Shown: piece after piece, positions 1 through 9,825 of the stretch
Layout of the letters: every line of letters begins with the position of its first letter
Numbering within the stretch: position 1 is the stretch's first letter
Assembly (NCBI GenBank): GCA_963682175.1
Contig: OY821791.1
Coordinates: 20,736,542-20,800,541 of the forward strand
Direction of reading: 5' to 3'
Source: Triglochin maritima
Taxonomy: Eukaryota > Streptophyta > Magnoliopsida > Alismatales > Juncaginaceae
Length of the DNA: 64,000 bases
Made by a program: the position numbers and the translations under genes
Notes under the pieces: generated by a model
What the model saw: the letters and a program-made list of their open reading frames with translations, nothing else
Told to the model about the DNA's origin: nothing
Database searches by the model: none

Positions 1-255
1 GGGGGGTTTTCTTCCTGAATTCCAATCTATTTGTTAGCTTTTTAGTTTAGTTTAAATCAATTGTTAGTTGATTTCATTTGCATTTGTTACTTACTAGTTT
101 AGTGTAATTTAGCTTAGCATAATCAAATCTCTTTCCCCTTTTTTCGCCACTTGATTTTGGACAAACCAGAGACTACTCACCTCCCCGTGGATCGACCTGT
201 ACTTGCCACCACTCCATCGCGGTCATGTACTTGCGATTATTAAAACATTTAAACA
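1..255 (+). repeat. 3' end of an Athila-like LTR (R/U5 part)
   Basis: The stretch reading 'cctccccgtggatcgacctg' followed by 'tacttgccaccactcc' and 'cacttgcg'-like sequence (about 181-237) recurs at the 3' end of every Athila-like LTR in the window (23620-23690, 60150-60195, and in reverse at 16720-16780, 24370-24420 and 47590-47640). The detailed sequence is closest to the LTR at 24344-25436, so both belong to one subfamily. The LTR is inferred to end near 255, seven bases before the PBS. Confidence 0.8.
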
Positions 256-261
256 AGATTT

Positions 262-279
262 TTTCACCGTTTCCGGGGA
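262..279 (+). other. degenerate primer binding site (tRNA-Asp type)
   Basis: Fourteen of 18 bases match TGGCGCCGTTGCCGGGGA, the tRNA-Asp 3'-end complement used by Athila elements. Perfect copies occur at 60224-60241 and, reversed, at 24319-24336. The decay fits an old, dead copy. Confidence 0.75.
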
Positions 280-406
280 GATGCTCGATCTAGACTCTCG
301 TTTGGACGATTTGAGTGGATTTAATCTTTTATTTGTAGTTGTTCTTTGTTGTAGGAGGTTTTTATGATCAAGGGAAGGCACCAGAAGAAGTTTGGAGACA
401 AACAGA

Positions 407-441
407 CTGCCAATCATCGGTGGTGGACCGCCAACTGGCGG
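407..441 (+). promoter_or_regulatory. paired palindromic boxes in the retrotransposon leader
   Basis: Two copies of a CCGCCAATTGGCGG-like inverted repeat start 21 bp apart (407, degenerate; 428, CCGCCAACTGGCGG). They lie about 145 bp after the PBS start, inside the transcribed leader. The same box pair with the same 21-bp spacing sits in the U3 of the LTRs at 16698, 22143 and 47563. Role unknown; an RNA hairpin or protein binding site is inferred. Confidence 0.5.
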
Positions 442-943
442 CCTGGTTAGCTTAGTTTGCTCCATTCTTTTTTCTGGTTACAATATAGAGGTCGGGAGTT
501 CAATTTGGCATGCTTTGACTTGTAGTTTTCCCCCGGATCAATAATCAATCCCCTTTTAATCAACTTGGAACCTAAAATCCAAGCAAAATACTAGGCATTC
601 TTGCTTGTTTAGGTCATGCATCGTATACTTGACTTAGTCACGTAGTTTGTCTTTTGTTTTAGCTTTACTTTTAATTGTTGAGCGTGGGCGTGAGGTACGC
701 ATTTCCTACTCTCATTCATGCATTTGGTATGACCATGCATTAGTTAGTAGGAATTGCATTGCAACAAGTGTGAGTTGAGGGTTTGTTTGGAGAGTTGATT
801 TCTAGATTAGGACTCCAAAATGCTACTAACAAGGGGTTGTCCTATATAAGATAAGGTGGGGGATTTCATCGCTATTTCCTTTGCCCCAAAAATCACACTA
901 ATCAAGAGCCTAATTTTAAAATCAAATTGACATTGGCCCCTAA

Positions 944-2142
944 GGATCTCAGGAAGGGAACGAGATAGAGAAGAGAGGGTAGAGGTAGAGTATCAGAGCG
1001 AGTAGGAGTGATAGAGATAGAGGAGGAGAGACAAAATAAGAGAGGAGGGGAGCGATAAGGAGAAAGAGAGGGTAAGAGGACAGAGGCGGAAGAGAGAAAA
1101 GAAGAGAGAAGGAAGAGGGAGAGAGAAGGACAATAGGGAAGGGGAGAGGAAATGATAGAAGAGGAGATAGAGAAGGAGAGGGGAGATAGTGAAGGGAGAG
1201 TAGAGAGAGAAGGGAGAGAGGAGAGGGGAAACAGGAGAAGCGAGTGACATAAGGAAAGGGAGAGAGTAGAAGAAGAGAGAAGGAGAGACATCGAAGGACA
1301 AGGAGAGAGGGAACGAGAGAGAAGGAGAAGAGAAGGTGGATAAGAGGGAGAACGAGAGAGAATAAGAAAAGGAGAAGCAAGAAAATGTGAGAAGAGGAGA
1401 GAAAGAAAGGGAGAGAGGGATAACAGGGAGAGGGCGGGGAGAAGAAGGACAGGGGGAGAAGAAGGAGAGGAAGAGAAAGAGAAGAGGGAAGAGGAGGGGA
1501 GAGGTAGGCAAGAAGAGAGAGAGAGAGAGAGAAGAAAAGAGAGAGGGGAAAGGAGAGAGAAGCGAGACAGAGAACAAGAACGAGAGATAAAGAAGGGAGA
1601 GTGGAGAAAAGAGGTTAAGAAGACTAGAGAGAGAAAGAAGAGGAGAGAGGAGGAGAGAGGGAGAGAAAGGAAAGAGGATAAAGAAGGGAAGGGAGAGAAA
1701 CAGAGAAACGAGAGTGGTAATGGGAGAAGGAGAGAGGACGGAGGAGAATGCAGAGAGAGAAAGGAAGTAGAAGCAAGAGGGAGAAGGGAGAAGAGATAGG
1801 GGGAGAATGACTGTGATAGAAGGAGAGACAATGAGAGGCAGAGAGAGAGGAGGATATGAAGAGGGAGAAGAAGAAGAAGAGAGAATGATAAGGAGAGAAA
1901 AGGGAGAGAGGGATAAAAAGGAAGGGAGAGGAGAAGGAGAGGGAATATGAGGGAGATAGAGAAGTTGAGAGAGAGAAAAGGAGAAGAGGGGAGGTCGGTA
2001 AAGGAGAGAAGGGAGAGGTAGTGCGAGAGAGACAAAGAGAAGGGAGAGACGGAGAGAGAGAGGGAGAAGGGAGAGGAAAAAGAAGGAGTGGGAGAAATGG
2101 AGAAGCGAGACAAATGAGAGAAGAAGGAGAAGAAGAGAGGAG
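944..2142 (+). repeat. polypurine (GA-rich) satellite tract 1
   Basis: About 1.2 kb of almost pure A and G on the + strand. It is aperiodic at short range but homologous over its length to the other tracts. It opens with the landmark 'gggaacgagatagagaag' (compare 29030 and 44700), then 'aagcaagaaaatgtgagaag' (compare 26390), then 'gggaatatgagggagatag' (compare 27995), then 'gagaaatggagaagcgag' (compare 45477). The long Ser/Leu/Pro/Phe open frames on the - strand result from stop-poor polypyrimidine and are not genes. Confidence 0.9.
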
Positions 2143-2262
2143 AGAAAAGGAAAACAGGAGAAAGAAGAGAGGAGGAAAGAGAAAAGTAGGAGAGAGAAGC
2201 TCTGGGGAGGCATGGGGGTTTCTTGGGTTTTCCTTGGTCATCCCTAGCATTTTTCTTCTCAA

Positions 2263-3420
2263 ATGGAGCGTGAGAAGTGCTCAATCATGGTTACATCGTT
2301 GATTGGAGGGAGTGGCATCCTAGAGCCCTTACAATCGACCAAACCTACTCAATGGAGCGTGAGAAAAGCTCAAGAAGGTGGATTCGAAGAGCGTCTTTCT
2401 TGTGACCCACTTCTAGAGGGTGGAAAGCCCAACCAAAGGAAGTGGTCAGATTGGTTCTTGGTTGTACCAAGGACCTGCACGGCTTTGAAGTTTGTGGAAC
2501 CATTAAGGAAGGATGGTACGAGGTTGGCGGTGTGCTCAAGGCAACAAGTGTCTGATGCTTTGAAGAGATGGGATAAGGTATTGATGGATAATTTTGTTGA
2601 TTTCAGACCACATCTCCCAACACTCGAAATGCACTTGCAAAAGTTGTGGGCTATTTCGGGGAGTGTGGAGGTCATTCGCCAGCAAAGGGGCTTCCTCCTT
2701 TTCCAGTTCTCCGTGGAGGACGATAAAGTTCATGTGCCTCAAAATTGGCCTTAGTTCATGAGGGGTCTTAGTTCAAAATGGGCCTTAGTTTGTGGGCCTT
2801 GGTGGTGCAAAGCTGGACACCGGAGATGGTGATGCAAAATGCGTATATCACCTCAGTACATCTTTGGGTTTGGTTCCCCGACTTGGACTTGCGGTTTTGG
2901 TTAGCTAAAATTCTGAGCAGATTGCGAGTGTGTTAGGGAAGCCTTTATACATGGACGATGATACAACAATGGGGAGGAGGTTAGCTTATACTAGAGTGTA
3001 TGTGGAGTTGGATAGAGACTTAGATTACCCATCCTCCATTGATGTCCAAATTGGAGTGGAGAGGAGGTATGCTTGAGCGGAGACAAGGTAGGGATGCTTC
3101 AAGAGAGTGGGGAGCAAAACCTTAGCTTGCACGAACCAAATAAACAGTAGCTCTCCCCTAAGCATGTGGTGCATGAACCAGGAAGGGTTAGTATGGAACA
3201 AAGTATAACAAGTGGCAGAACAAGAAGTGAAGAAAGCTCGAGTGTGGGGCGCTTCAAAGTCCTGGCTTGCCTGGCCGATGTTGCCCAAGATGTTGAGCAA
3301 GTCCGGGGATGTGATGATGAGATTGTGGGAGGACGAGGGGAGGAAAATCCACAACAGGTGCTTGATAAAGTGGTGCAATATGAGAAGTCTAAGTGTGCAT
3401 CCTTAAGGTTGGAGTAGCAA
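2263..3420 (+). pseudogene. LINE A ORF1 (RNA-binding/gag-like protein), broken
   Basis: ORF1 of plant L1 elements encodes a nucleic-acid-binding protein that packages element RNA. The ATG at 2263 opens 163 codons that align with other ORF1 copies here (RKWSDWF..., VSDALKRWDKV, GFLLFQF), the DUF4283-like N-terminal domain. After a stop at 2752-2754 the homology continues in other frames (RLAYTRV-like part at 2980-3010). A local duplication of 'ggccttagtt' at 2748-2795 disrupts it. The CCHC knuckle region cannot be recognised. The end is set where the last ORF1-like frame stops. Confidence 0.75.
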
Positions 3421-3467
3421 AGAGCAAACCGTCGATGTAAGGGGGGCCGCTACCCCTATCCGAAGCA

Positions 3468-6400
3468 ATGATTGTCCTTGCGTGGAATGTGCGTGGAGCA
3501 AACCTCCCCGGTCGGGCACATATTATAAGAGGAAGAATAAAGGAGGCCAAATCTCATATTGTTTGCCTCTTGGAACATAAGGTAAAGCTAAAGAAGGTTG
3601 ACATGTTTCAAAGAGAAATTTGGATGCATAATTGCGCTACAAATGGTGTGATAGTGTATTCGGGACGTGTCGTTGTTCTTTGAAATGAGCAAACCGTGGA
3701 CCTTAGGGTCACCTTTGAAACATCCCAAATGCTGCATTTACAAGGTTTGGAGTGAGGGAATGGGAAGATGCTGGTAATCACGGTTGTCTATGGTGCTAAC
3801 GGGTATGTCGAGAGGCGTCAATTATGGGCAGACCTTGAAGGTGCAACACAAACTAAAACTACACCTTGTCTGTTGTGTCGGGATTTCAATTGTATTCGAA
3901 GATGCCATGAAAATAATGGGTGCTTGGGATTTCATTGGCCTGCGGTGGAGGAATTCAACAATTGTATTGATGCACTACAATTATTGAAGGTGCCATCCGG
4001 AGGAGGCGAGTTTACTTGGTCAAATTCATCCCAAGGGGAGGCATCGGTTGAAACCCGCGTAGATAGGATGCTTATGTCCCTTGTGTGGCATGATACTTAC
4101 CCAGAGTCTTTTTATGTTGTGGGTTGAAAGGACCTTAGTGATCATACATCACTTACATTGAGCACAACCAAGGAGAACATGTAAAAGAAACGAATGTCTT
4201 GGTTTGTTAATTTCTGGGCTGAGCATGATCGTTTTTTGGATGTTCTTAAACGTGCATTGGAAACTGGTATTGATGGAAAGCCATTGTAATGGATGGTAGC
4301 AAAGCTGCATAAGGTCAAGGTGGTGCTCAAAAGGTGTCACGAGGAGACTTTTGGACGTGTTGAAACTGACGGGGGTGCAACTCAGCTTTGGCTGGAACAC
4401 GTGAGACTCCTTCGACATGGTGCCCCGGGGGATCCCTCTCTCGTTGAGGTGGAGACCACTTCCAAACATGAGCTACAACTGGCGTTGGCAAGAGAAGAGT
4501 CACTTTTGAGGTAGTAATCGAGGGTCAGGTGGTTATAGGATGGTGACCGGAATACTAGATTCTTCCATGCTTCCTTGAGAGTGAGTAGAGCCACCAATAA
4601 TGTGAGGCCAGTTAGTGATCGTGGAGAGCTTGTGGAGGAAGAGAGCAATATTCATGAGGCGTTCCGATGCCAATTTTCTAACTTGTTTGCTAATGGTTTT
4701 CAGGTTGCCCTGATACCGTTAGCCCTCCACTTCCCTTCACTGAATTCTGATGAGGCGGTTGGCGTTGTCGTGCCTCATGATATGAAGGAGCTTGAGGTGG
4801 TGGAGCTTGAGGTGGCGTTGCACTTAAATGTGGACAAGGTGGCTGGGCCCGGTGGATTTAATGCGAAAATTTTCAAGTCCTCGTGGGGAGTGATCAAGAA
4901 AGGCTTCTTCAAGGCGGTTGGTGACTTCATGAGAAGTGGGAAGCTTCTTGCTGAGGTGAACTACACATCGATCAAATTGATACCGAAGAAGTCTTCACCC
5001 ACCACGGTTGATGACTACCGACCCATTTCCCTTTGCAATATGACATACCATTATATGTCAAAGGTGTTAGCGAATAGATTGAAACGAGTTCTGCCCCAGC
5101 TATTTGGATACACGCAAATTGCATTTATTCGAGGAAGACGAATAGGTGACAACATCTTGCTAGCTCTCAAAATTTGTCACAACATGAACAATGAGTGAGG
5201 CACGCAAGGATGTGTTAAAGTTAGATCTCCAGAAAGCATATGATTCTGTGTCATGGAGCTTCCTTCACAATGTGCTGCAAAGATTTGGTTTCCTGGACCA
5301 CTGGTGAAGTCTCATCATGGCGTGCATGCGGGCCTCTTTTGTTGTCACTGTGAATGGTGCTAATTCGAGACCCTTAAAGGCAGCAAATCATTTAAGGCAA
5401 GGCGATTTGATGACTCCCTACCATTTTGTACTTTGGAAGTTCTTAGTTTAATGATAAAGGAGGTGGTTGTGAGTTGAAGACTTGAACTGGTGAAGCGTGG
5501 GGGCATCATGGTATCACATCTCTTGTTTGCCAATGATGTTATGATTTTTGCAGCGGCTACCAAGGTGAACGCTCGGGTGATAAAGGAGATAATGGTTGAG
5601 TTCTCCGCTTGTTCCGGGCTACAATTAAATACACTGAAGAGCCAAGTATTCGTGGGGAGAAACGTGGTCCATGCCCGGTGTATATGTATGCACCTTGGGA
5701 TGGATAGGGAGGACTTTTCAGTCGCGTATCTTGGACTACCGTTATTCACATCCGGACTGGGAAAGAATCATTGTGTGGGATTGATAGCTATACTAAGCTC
5801 ATGGAAATGAAGCCTCTTGTGTATGGTTGGTCAAGTGGAGTTTGTGCAATGTGTGTTAGTGTCTTACAACATTTTTTGGACATCCGCATTCCTCGTCCCT
5901 ACGTCAGTTTTGAAGGAAATGGAGAGTATCATGACCCACTTTGTATGTGGAGGGCAAAAAAATGGGTGGTTGTTGCATGGAAGGATATTTGCGTGCCCAA
6001 GAATGAGGGAGGCTTAGGCTTGAGAAGATTGGTTGATTGGAATGATGCTGGACTGTTACGTCTGCTATGGTTAGATGTGGCAGATGATGACTCACTTTGG
6101 ATTAAATGTATGAGGCACAAGTACTTAAATAATCACACAATCTGGTTAGCCCACCCACCTTCGGTTTGCTCGTGGGCATGGAGGGGAATATTGAGAGTGC
6201 AATACATGGCACGGGATCACATCCATTACCAAGTGGGAGATGGCAGTAATACCCATTTCTTCCTTGATCCATGGTTTGCTAAGCCTTTCCTATGTGAGGA
6301 ATGGGGGGCACGGTTACAATATGATATTGGTATGCCAAAGGATACGATGGTTTCTCACTTTGTTAGGAATGGAATATGGAACCTCCCCAGCCCGCGCTCG

Positions 6401-7046
6401 ATGCAGATGATGGAGTTGTGGCCAAGAATCTTGAGGACGCTTATCCATGGTGGGCAAGACAAACTAACCATGTTGGATGCAAAGAAGGAAACCTTTACTA
6501 TTAAGGAGCCATGGACATGGGTGGTGGATCGAAGAGCAACCGTGGGGTGGAGAAAGCTTGTATGGTACAAGCATCGCATCATAAAGCATGCAATTACAGC
6601 ATCGTGTGCGCTGAGGGGATGGCTTATGAGGAAGAAATTGATGGCAGCAAGAGGTGCCCACCATGGGCTGGAATGTGCACTACGTGCTGCAGCTAAGGAG
6701 GACATGGACCACCTCTTTTAGGCATGTGCCTTTACAAAGGAGTGTGGATAAGGGTGCTGCAAACACTTTGGTTGAGTACCGGCATCAAGAAGAAGATTGA
6801 GGAGGCAAGACGCATTCAACATATGACAGGGGGTCGACTGATGGTGACAGCAATGAAGCTAGCTTAGTGCGGTTGTATATGACTATTGGCAAGAAAGGAA
6901 TAGATGAATATTTGACCACGAGTGAAAGCAAAAGGGTGACATTGTGGGATTTGTCAAAGACGTATTGGGTGATGGGATCAAAGCTCAAAGATCTAGTAGA
7001 AGACCCGACTGCTGCTCGTAAATTTGAAGAAACCTGGAAACAATAG
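3468..7046 (+). pseudogene. LINE A ORF2 (endonuclease-reverse transcriptase), broken
   Basis: It begins with MIVLAWNVRGANLPG, the start of an APE-type endonuclease, here 66 bp after the previous frame ends. Endonuclease blocks follow in pieces (3468-3683, 3768-4127, including CRDFNCI where active copies have GDFN, and DRM). Then come an RT linker (4293-4514), RT motifs at 4575-5198 (SIKLIPKK, DDYRPISLCN, FIRGRRIGDNILLA), and the catalytic box LLFANDVMIF near 5520-5550, where the first Asp of xADD is Asn. A zf-RVT C-terminal domain is at 5771-6721. At least six stops or frameshifts split it. The frame ends with ETWKQ-stop at 7046. Confidence 0.85.
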
Positions 7047-7203
7047 CAGTAAACGTAGAAAAATGTAATATGGGTTGGTGTATAGAGTGGTGACTTGATG
7101 AATCATGGTGTGGCTGGGCATGTACCTTAGTGGGTCCCGTGTTCTCTTATAGACTTCAATTTTGGTTGGTTGTAAATCATTATTTCATACTTAACGAAAT
7201 TTC

Positions 7204-7235
7204 GAGGCGATGCCTCCCTTTTGCTTTGAAAAAAA
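7204..7235 (+). other. LINE A 3'-terminal stem-loop and poly(A) tail
   Basis: GAGGC-GAT-GCCTC (7204-7216) is a perfect 5-bp inverted repeat with a 3-nt loop. It is followed by CCCTTTTGCTTTG and A7. The same hairpin, with other loop bases, ends LINE B (TAT loop) and LINE H (CAA loop), and is degenerate in LINE F. It may be the RNA end recognised by the element's RT; this is inferred from conservation within the window only. Confidence 0.5.
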
Positions 7236-7238
7236 GGG

Positions 7239-7965
7239 AGAGAGGAGGGAGATAAAGAGAGAGGCATAACGAGAAGAAGGGTAATGGATTGACGGGAGAA
7301 GAGGGAGAAAGAGAAAAAAAGAGAGAAAAAGAGAAGGGAGAGAAGAGGAGAAGTATAATTACAATGAGAGAGAGAGAGAGGATGGAAGAAGGGAAGAGAG
7401 AGTTGAAGAAGAGGAGAGACGGATAGGAGAGGGAGGTAGAGAAGACAATGAGAAGAGAGAAGGGAGAGAGAGAAGGATAGAGACGGAGAAGAGAGAAGAG
7501 GGATATGGATAAGGAGAGAAGAGAGAAGGAGAATAAAAAAGAGGAGAGGAAGAAGGGAAGAGAGAGGCGGGAGAGAGAGAGAGCAAGAGGAGTAGAAGAA
7601 GGAGGGAGTGGCACTCTGGGTTCTCTTCAAGGGATAAGTGGGAGAGAGAAGGAGAAAGAGGAACGGAAAGATAAGAAGAGAGCAATAACAAGAGGGAGAA
7701 GGAGAGTGGAGATAGAGGGAAGGGAACGAGAGGGAGATGACAAGATAAAGAAGGGAACAGGAGAGAGAAAAAGAGACGAGAGACGGAACGAGAGGAATAG
7801 GAGGAGGAGAGAGCGAGAGAGACGGAGAGGAAGAGAGGGGGTGAGAAGGAGAAGAGGGAGGGAACGAGAGGGGACAGGGGGATAAGAGGAGAGAGAGGAT
7901 AAGGAGGAGGAAGAAGTAGAGAGAGAGTGAAGTAGAGGAAGAGAGGGAGAAGAGAAGAGAGAGAG
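7239..7965 (+). repeat. polypurine (GA-rich) satellite tract 2
   Basis: Purine-rich + strand between LINE A and LINE B. Landmarks in order: 'gataaagagagaggcataac' (phase of 28240 in tract 5), 'acaatgagagagag' (28333), 'gacaatgagaagagagaagg' (7441; compare 28426), 'gatgacaagataaagaaggg' (7735; compare 28718). A non-GA island 'gagtggcactctgggttctc' at 7608-7627 matches LINE B 5' sequence near 8160 and is a small LINE-derived patch. No gene. Confidence 0.9.
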
Positions 7966-8112
7966 AGAGAGAAGAAGAAAGGATGGAGAAAGAGGAGGAA
8001 AGAGGAGAGAAAAAGTAGGAGAGAGAGGCTCTGGGGAAACATGGGGGTTTCTTAGGTTTTCCATGGTCAACCCTACCATTCTTCTATCTAAAAACCTTGC
8101 TTTTCTACTCAA

Positions 8113-9825
8113 ATGGAGCGTGGGGAGAGCTCTACTTCAGCTGCAGCACCGTTTGGAGAGAGTGGCACTCTGGGTTCTCTCCAAATGGCCAAACCAACTC
8201 ATGATGGTGACTTGGAGGAAGGTGCTCTTCGTGAACCACTTTTGGATGGCGAGGTGCCAAAGACTTGGAAGTGGTTAGACCTATTCATGTAAGTCCAAAG
8301 CCATCGACAACTTTGGAGTTTGTGATACTGATGGTGAAGGAGGGTGCAACCATTGCGGTTTGTTCAAAGCAATAGGTAACCGAAGCTTTGCAATGGTGGG
8401 ACAAGGTTTTAGTGGGTTATTTTGTACATTTTAAAGCCCATCTGCCTACCCTTGAGAAGTTCTTACCGAAGCTATGGGGACTATCTGGAGGTGTGGAGGT
8501 CATTTGAAGGAGGCGAGGCTTTCTCCTATTTCGGTTCACTTTGGTGGAGGACCACAGGCATGTGCTGCAAAATGGACCTTGGTTTGTGAAGGGCTTGCCT
8601 TTGGTTGTGCAAAGATGACACCAAAAATGGTGATGAGGAAGGCTGATATCAAGACTATGCCAATATGGATCCGCTTCCTCGATTTGGATTTACATTTTTG
8701 GTCCACCAAAAATCTGAGCACTATTGCGAGTGTTTTAGGTAGACCGCTATACATGGATGATAACACCGCCTCGTGGAGGAGGCTGGCCAATGCAAGGATG
8801 TGTGTAGAGGTGGACCAAGAGTTCAAGTATCCACCCACCATGGACGTCCAAATCGAAGGGATTAGCATGGAGGAGGTTAGCATCGACTATGAGTGGCGTC
8901 CGGTGTATTGTTGGGATTGTGTGGAGTTCAAACATACCAAGTTGAACTGTCCCAGCAAGCCTTTGGTGAAGAAAGATGGAAAGGAGTGGCGGGGGTTAGA
9001 AGGAATGGGTGGAAGTGGGCAAAGGGCGTGGGATGGCGAAGGAAGTGGAGGCATGCCGGAGTGGTGGTGACACTAGCAACAAGCTGGCCAGCCTACTCGC
9101 TGTGGAAAGGGAGGTAGAGGCTGAAGTTGCTAGGAAGATAGCATCTCCAAACAGAGAAGAGGCTGAGGAATGTAACGTAGAAGATGGAGTGCTTCAAACG
9201 GAGGTTTTTGTAATGGCAACAGAAACGGGGTCAACACTAACAAACAAAGAGGAGGGGGGTCAAAAAGCAAAAAGCAAAAAGCAAAAGCTTTTCCCAGGCC
9301 GCACCAATTAGAGAGGAGGAGGATGATCCCTTTGCTCCACTTGTCCTCCCAGCTGGAGAGGAGAGGAGCCCTCACAAGGTGCCATGTGGAAAGGAAGGGG
9401 AAGAACAAAACACTAGCCATAGCGTGCCATGTGGAAAGGTGGCTAGCACTAGTGAGGCAAAGGAAATGTTGCACCATGCCTGCGTGGGAGCTGCCTTGAA
9501 CCACCAGCCAAATGCAACTTGGCTTTCTCCAAAACGTGTGGTACGTGAACTACGTAGAGTGCAAATGAATGCGAGAATAGTTCAGGAAGGAAGATCAAGC
9601 CCGCGGCGATTCAAAATATTGGTGGGGCTTGTGGACGTGGTCCAACATGGGGTAGAGCTTGGTCCATGCGTAGGTACTACTGATGAGGGACGTGGTGAGG
9701 ACTATCCACAAGCCTCGGGAGCATATACCCCGCATCCGACGACTATCAAGTGTGTGTCCTTGAGGCTGGAGCAGCAAAAAAACAAATCGAGGTTGCAAGG
9801 GGACTCGTTCCCCTCTTCCGAAGCA
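8113..9825 (+). pseudogene. LINE B ORF1 (DUF4283-like, CCHC knuckle), broken
   Basis: The ATG at 8113 (MERGESSTSAAAPF) matches the position of the LINE A start. Stops near 8290 and at several later points break the first third. The frame is open again at 8474-9070. There the conserved block (STIASVLGRPLYMDDNTAS, then CVEVDQEF) precedes a zinc knuckle C-W-D-C-V-E-F-K-H-T-K-L-N-C (CX2CX4HX4C) encoded near 8908-8952. The C-terminal tail up to ORF2 is Glu/Lys-rich and frame-shifted. Confidence 0.78.

Larger units (their letters stand above)
1..943 (+). mobile_element. Athila-like Ty3/Gypsy retrotransposon, 5' end only (copy 1)
   Basis: What remains is the 3' end of a 5' LTR, a PBS-like site and about 660 bp of untranslated leader. 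The leader matches, by eye and in the same order, the leader of the minus-strand copy at 24318-23713 and more weakly that at 60242-61020. All three share the landmark CATTGGCCCCTAAGGA (about 927-942 here) and a stretch about a drop of pasty 'cccca..atcaca' sequence before it. Homology stops at about 943, where the polypurine tract begins, so gag, pol and the 3' LTR are missing. The left side is cut by the window edge. Family assignment rests on the PBS and on the better preserved copies. Confidence 0.8.
2143..7238 (+). mobile_element. LINE A: near full-length L1-type non-LTR retrotransposon (dead)
   Basis: Order: GA-rich 5' UTR (shared with LINE B: gagaggctctgggg, then catggggg), ORF1, ORF2 (endonuclease, reverse transcriptase, zf-RVT), 3' UTR, short poly(A) at 7229-7235. 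The polypurine tract continues after the element at the phase where it stopped, with a possible short duplication AGAGAGGAG (2134-2142 and 7239-7247). That duplication is weak evidence because the sequence is simple. No RNase H domain follows zf-RVT. Many stops and frameshifts make the copy inactive. Confidence 0.85.

Noticed and set aside
223..465. An 80-codon minus-strand frame at the left edge
   Set aside because: It covers the LTR end, PBS and leader of an Athila-like element and has no recognisable domain.
944..2142. GA tracts as only the 5' UTR of the LINEs
   Set aside because: 5'-truncated copies (E, F) are also preceded by them, 3' ends abut them at different phases, and LINE B has a TSD within them. 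Only the last tens of bases before each ORF1 leader seem LINE-derived.
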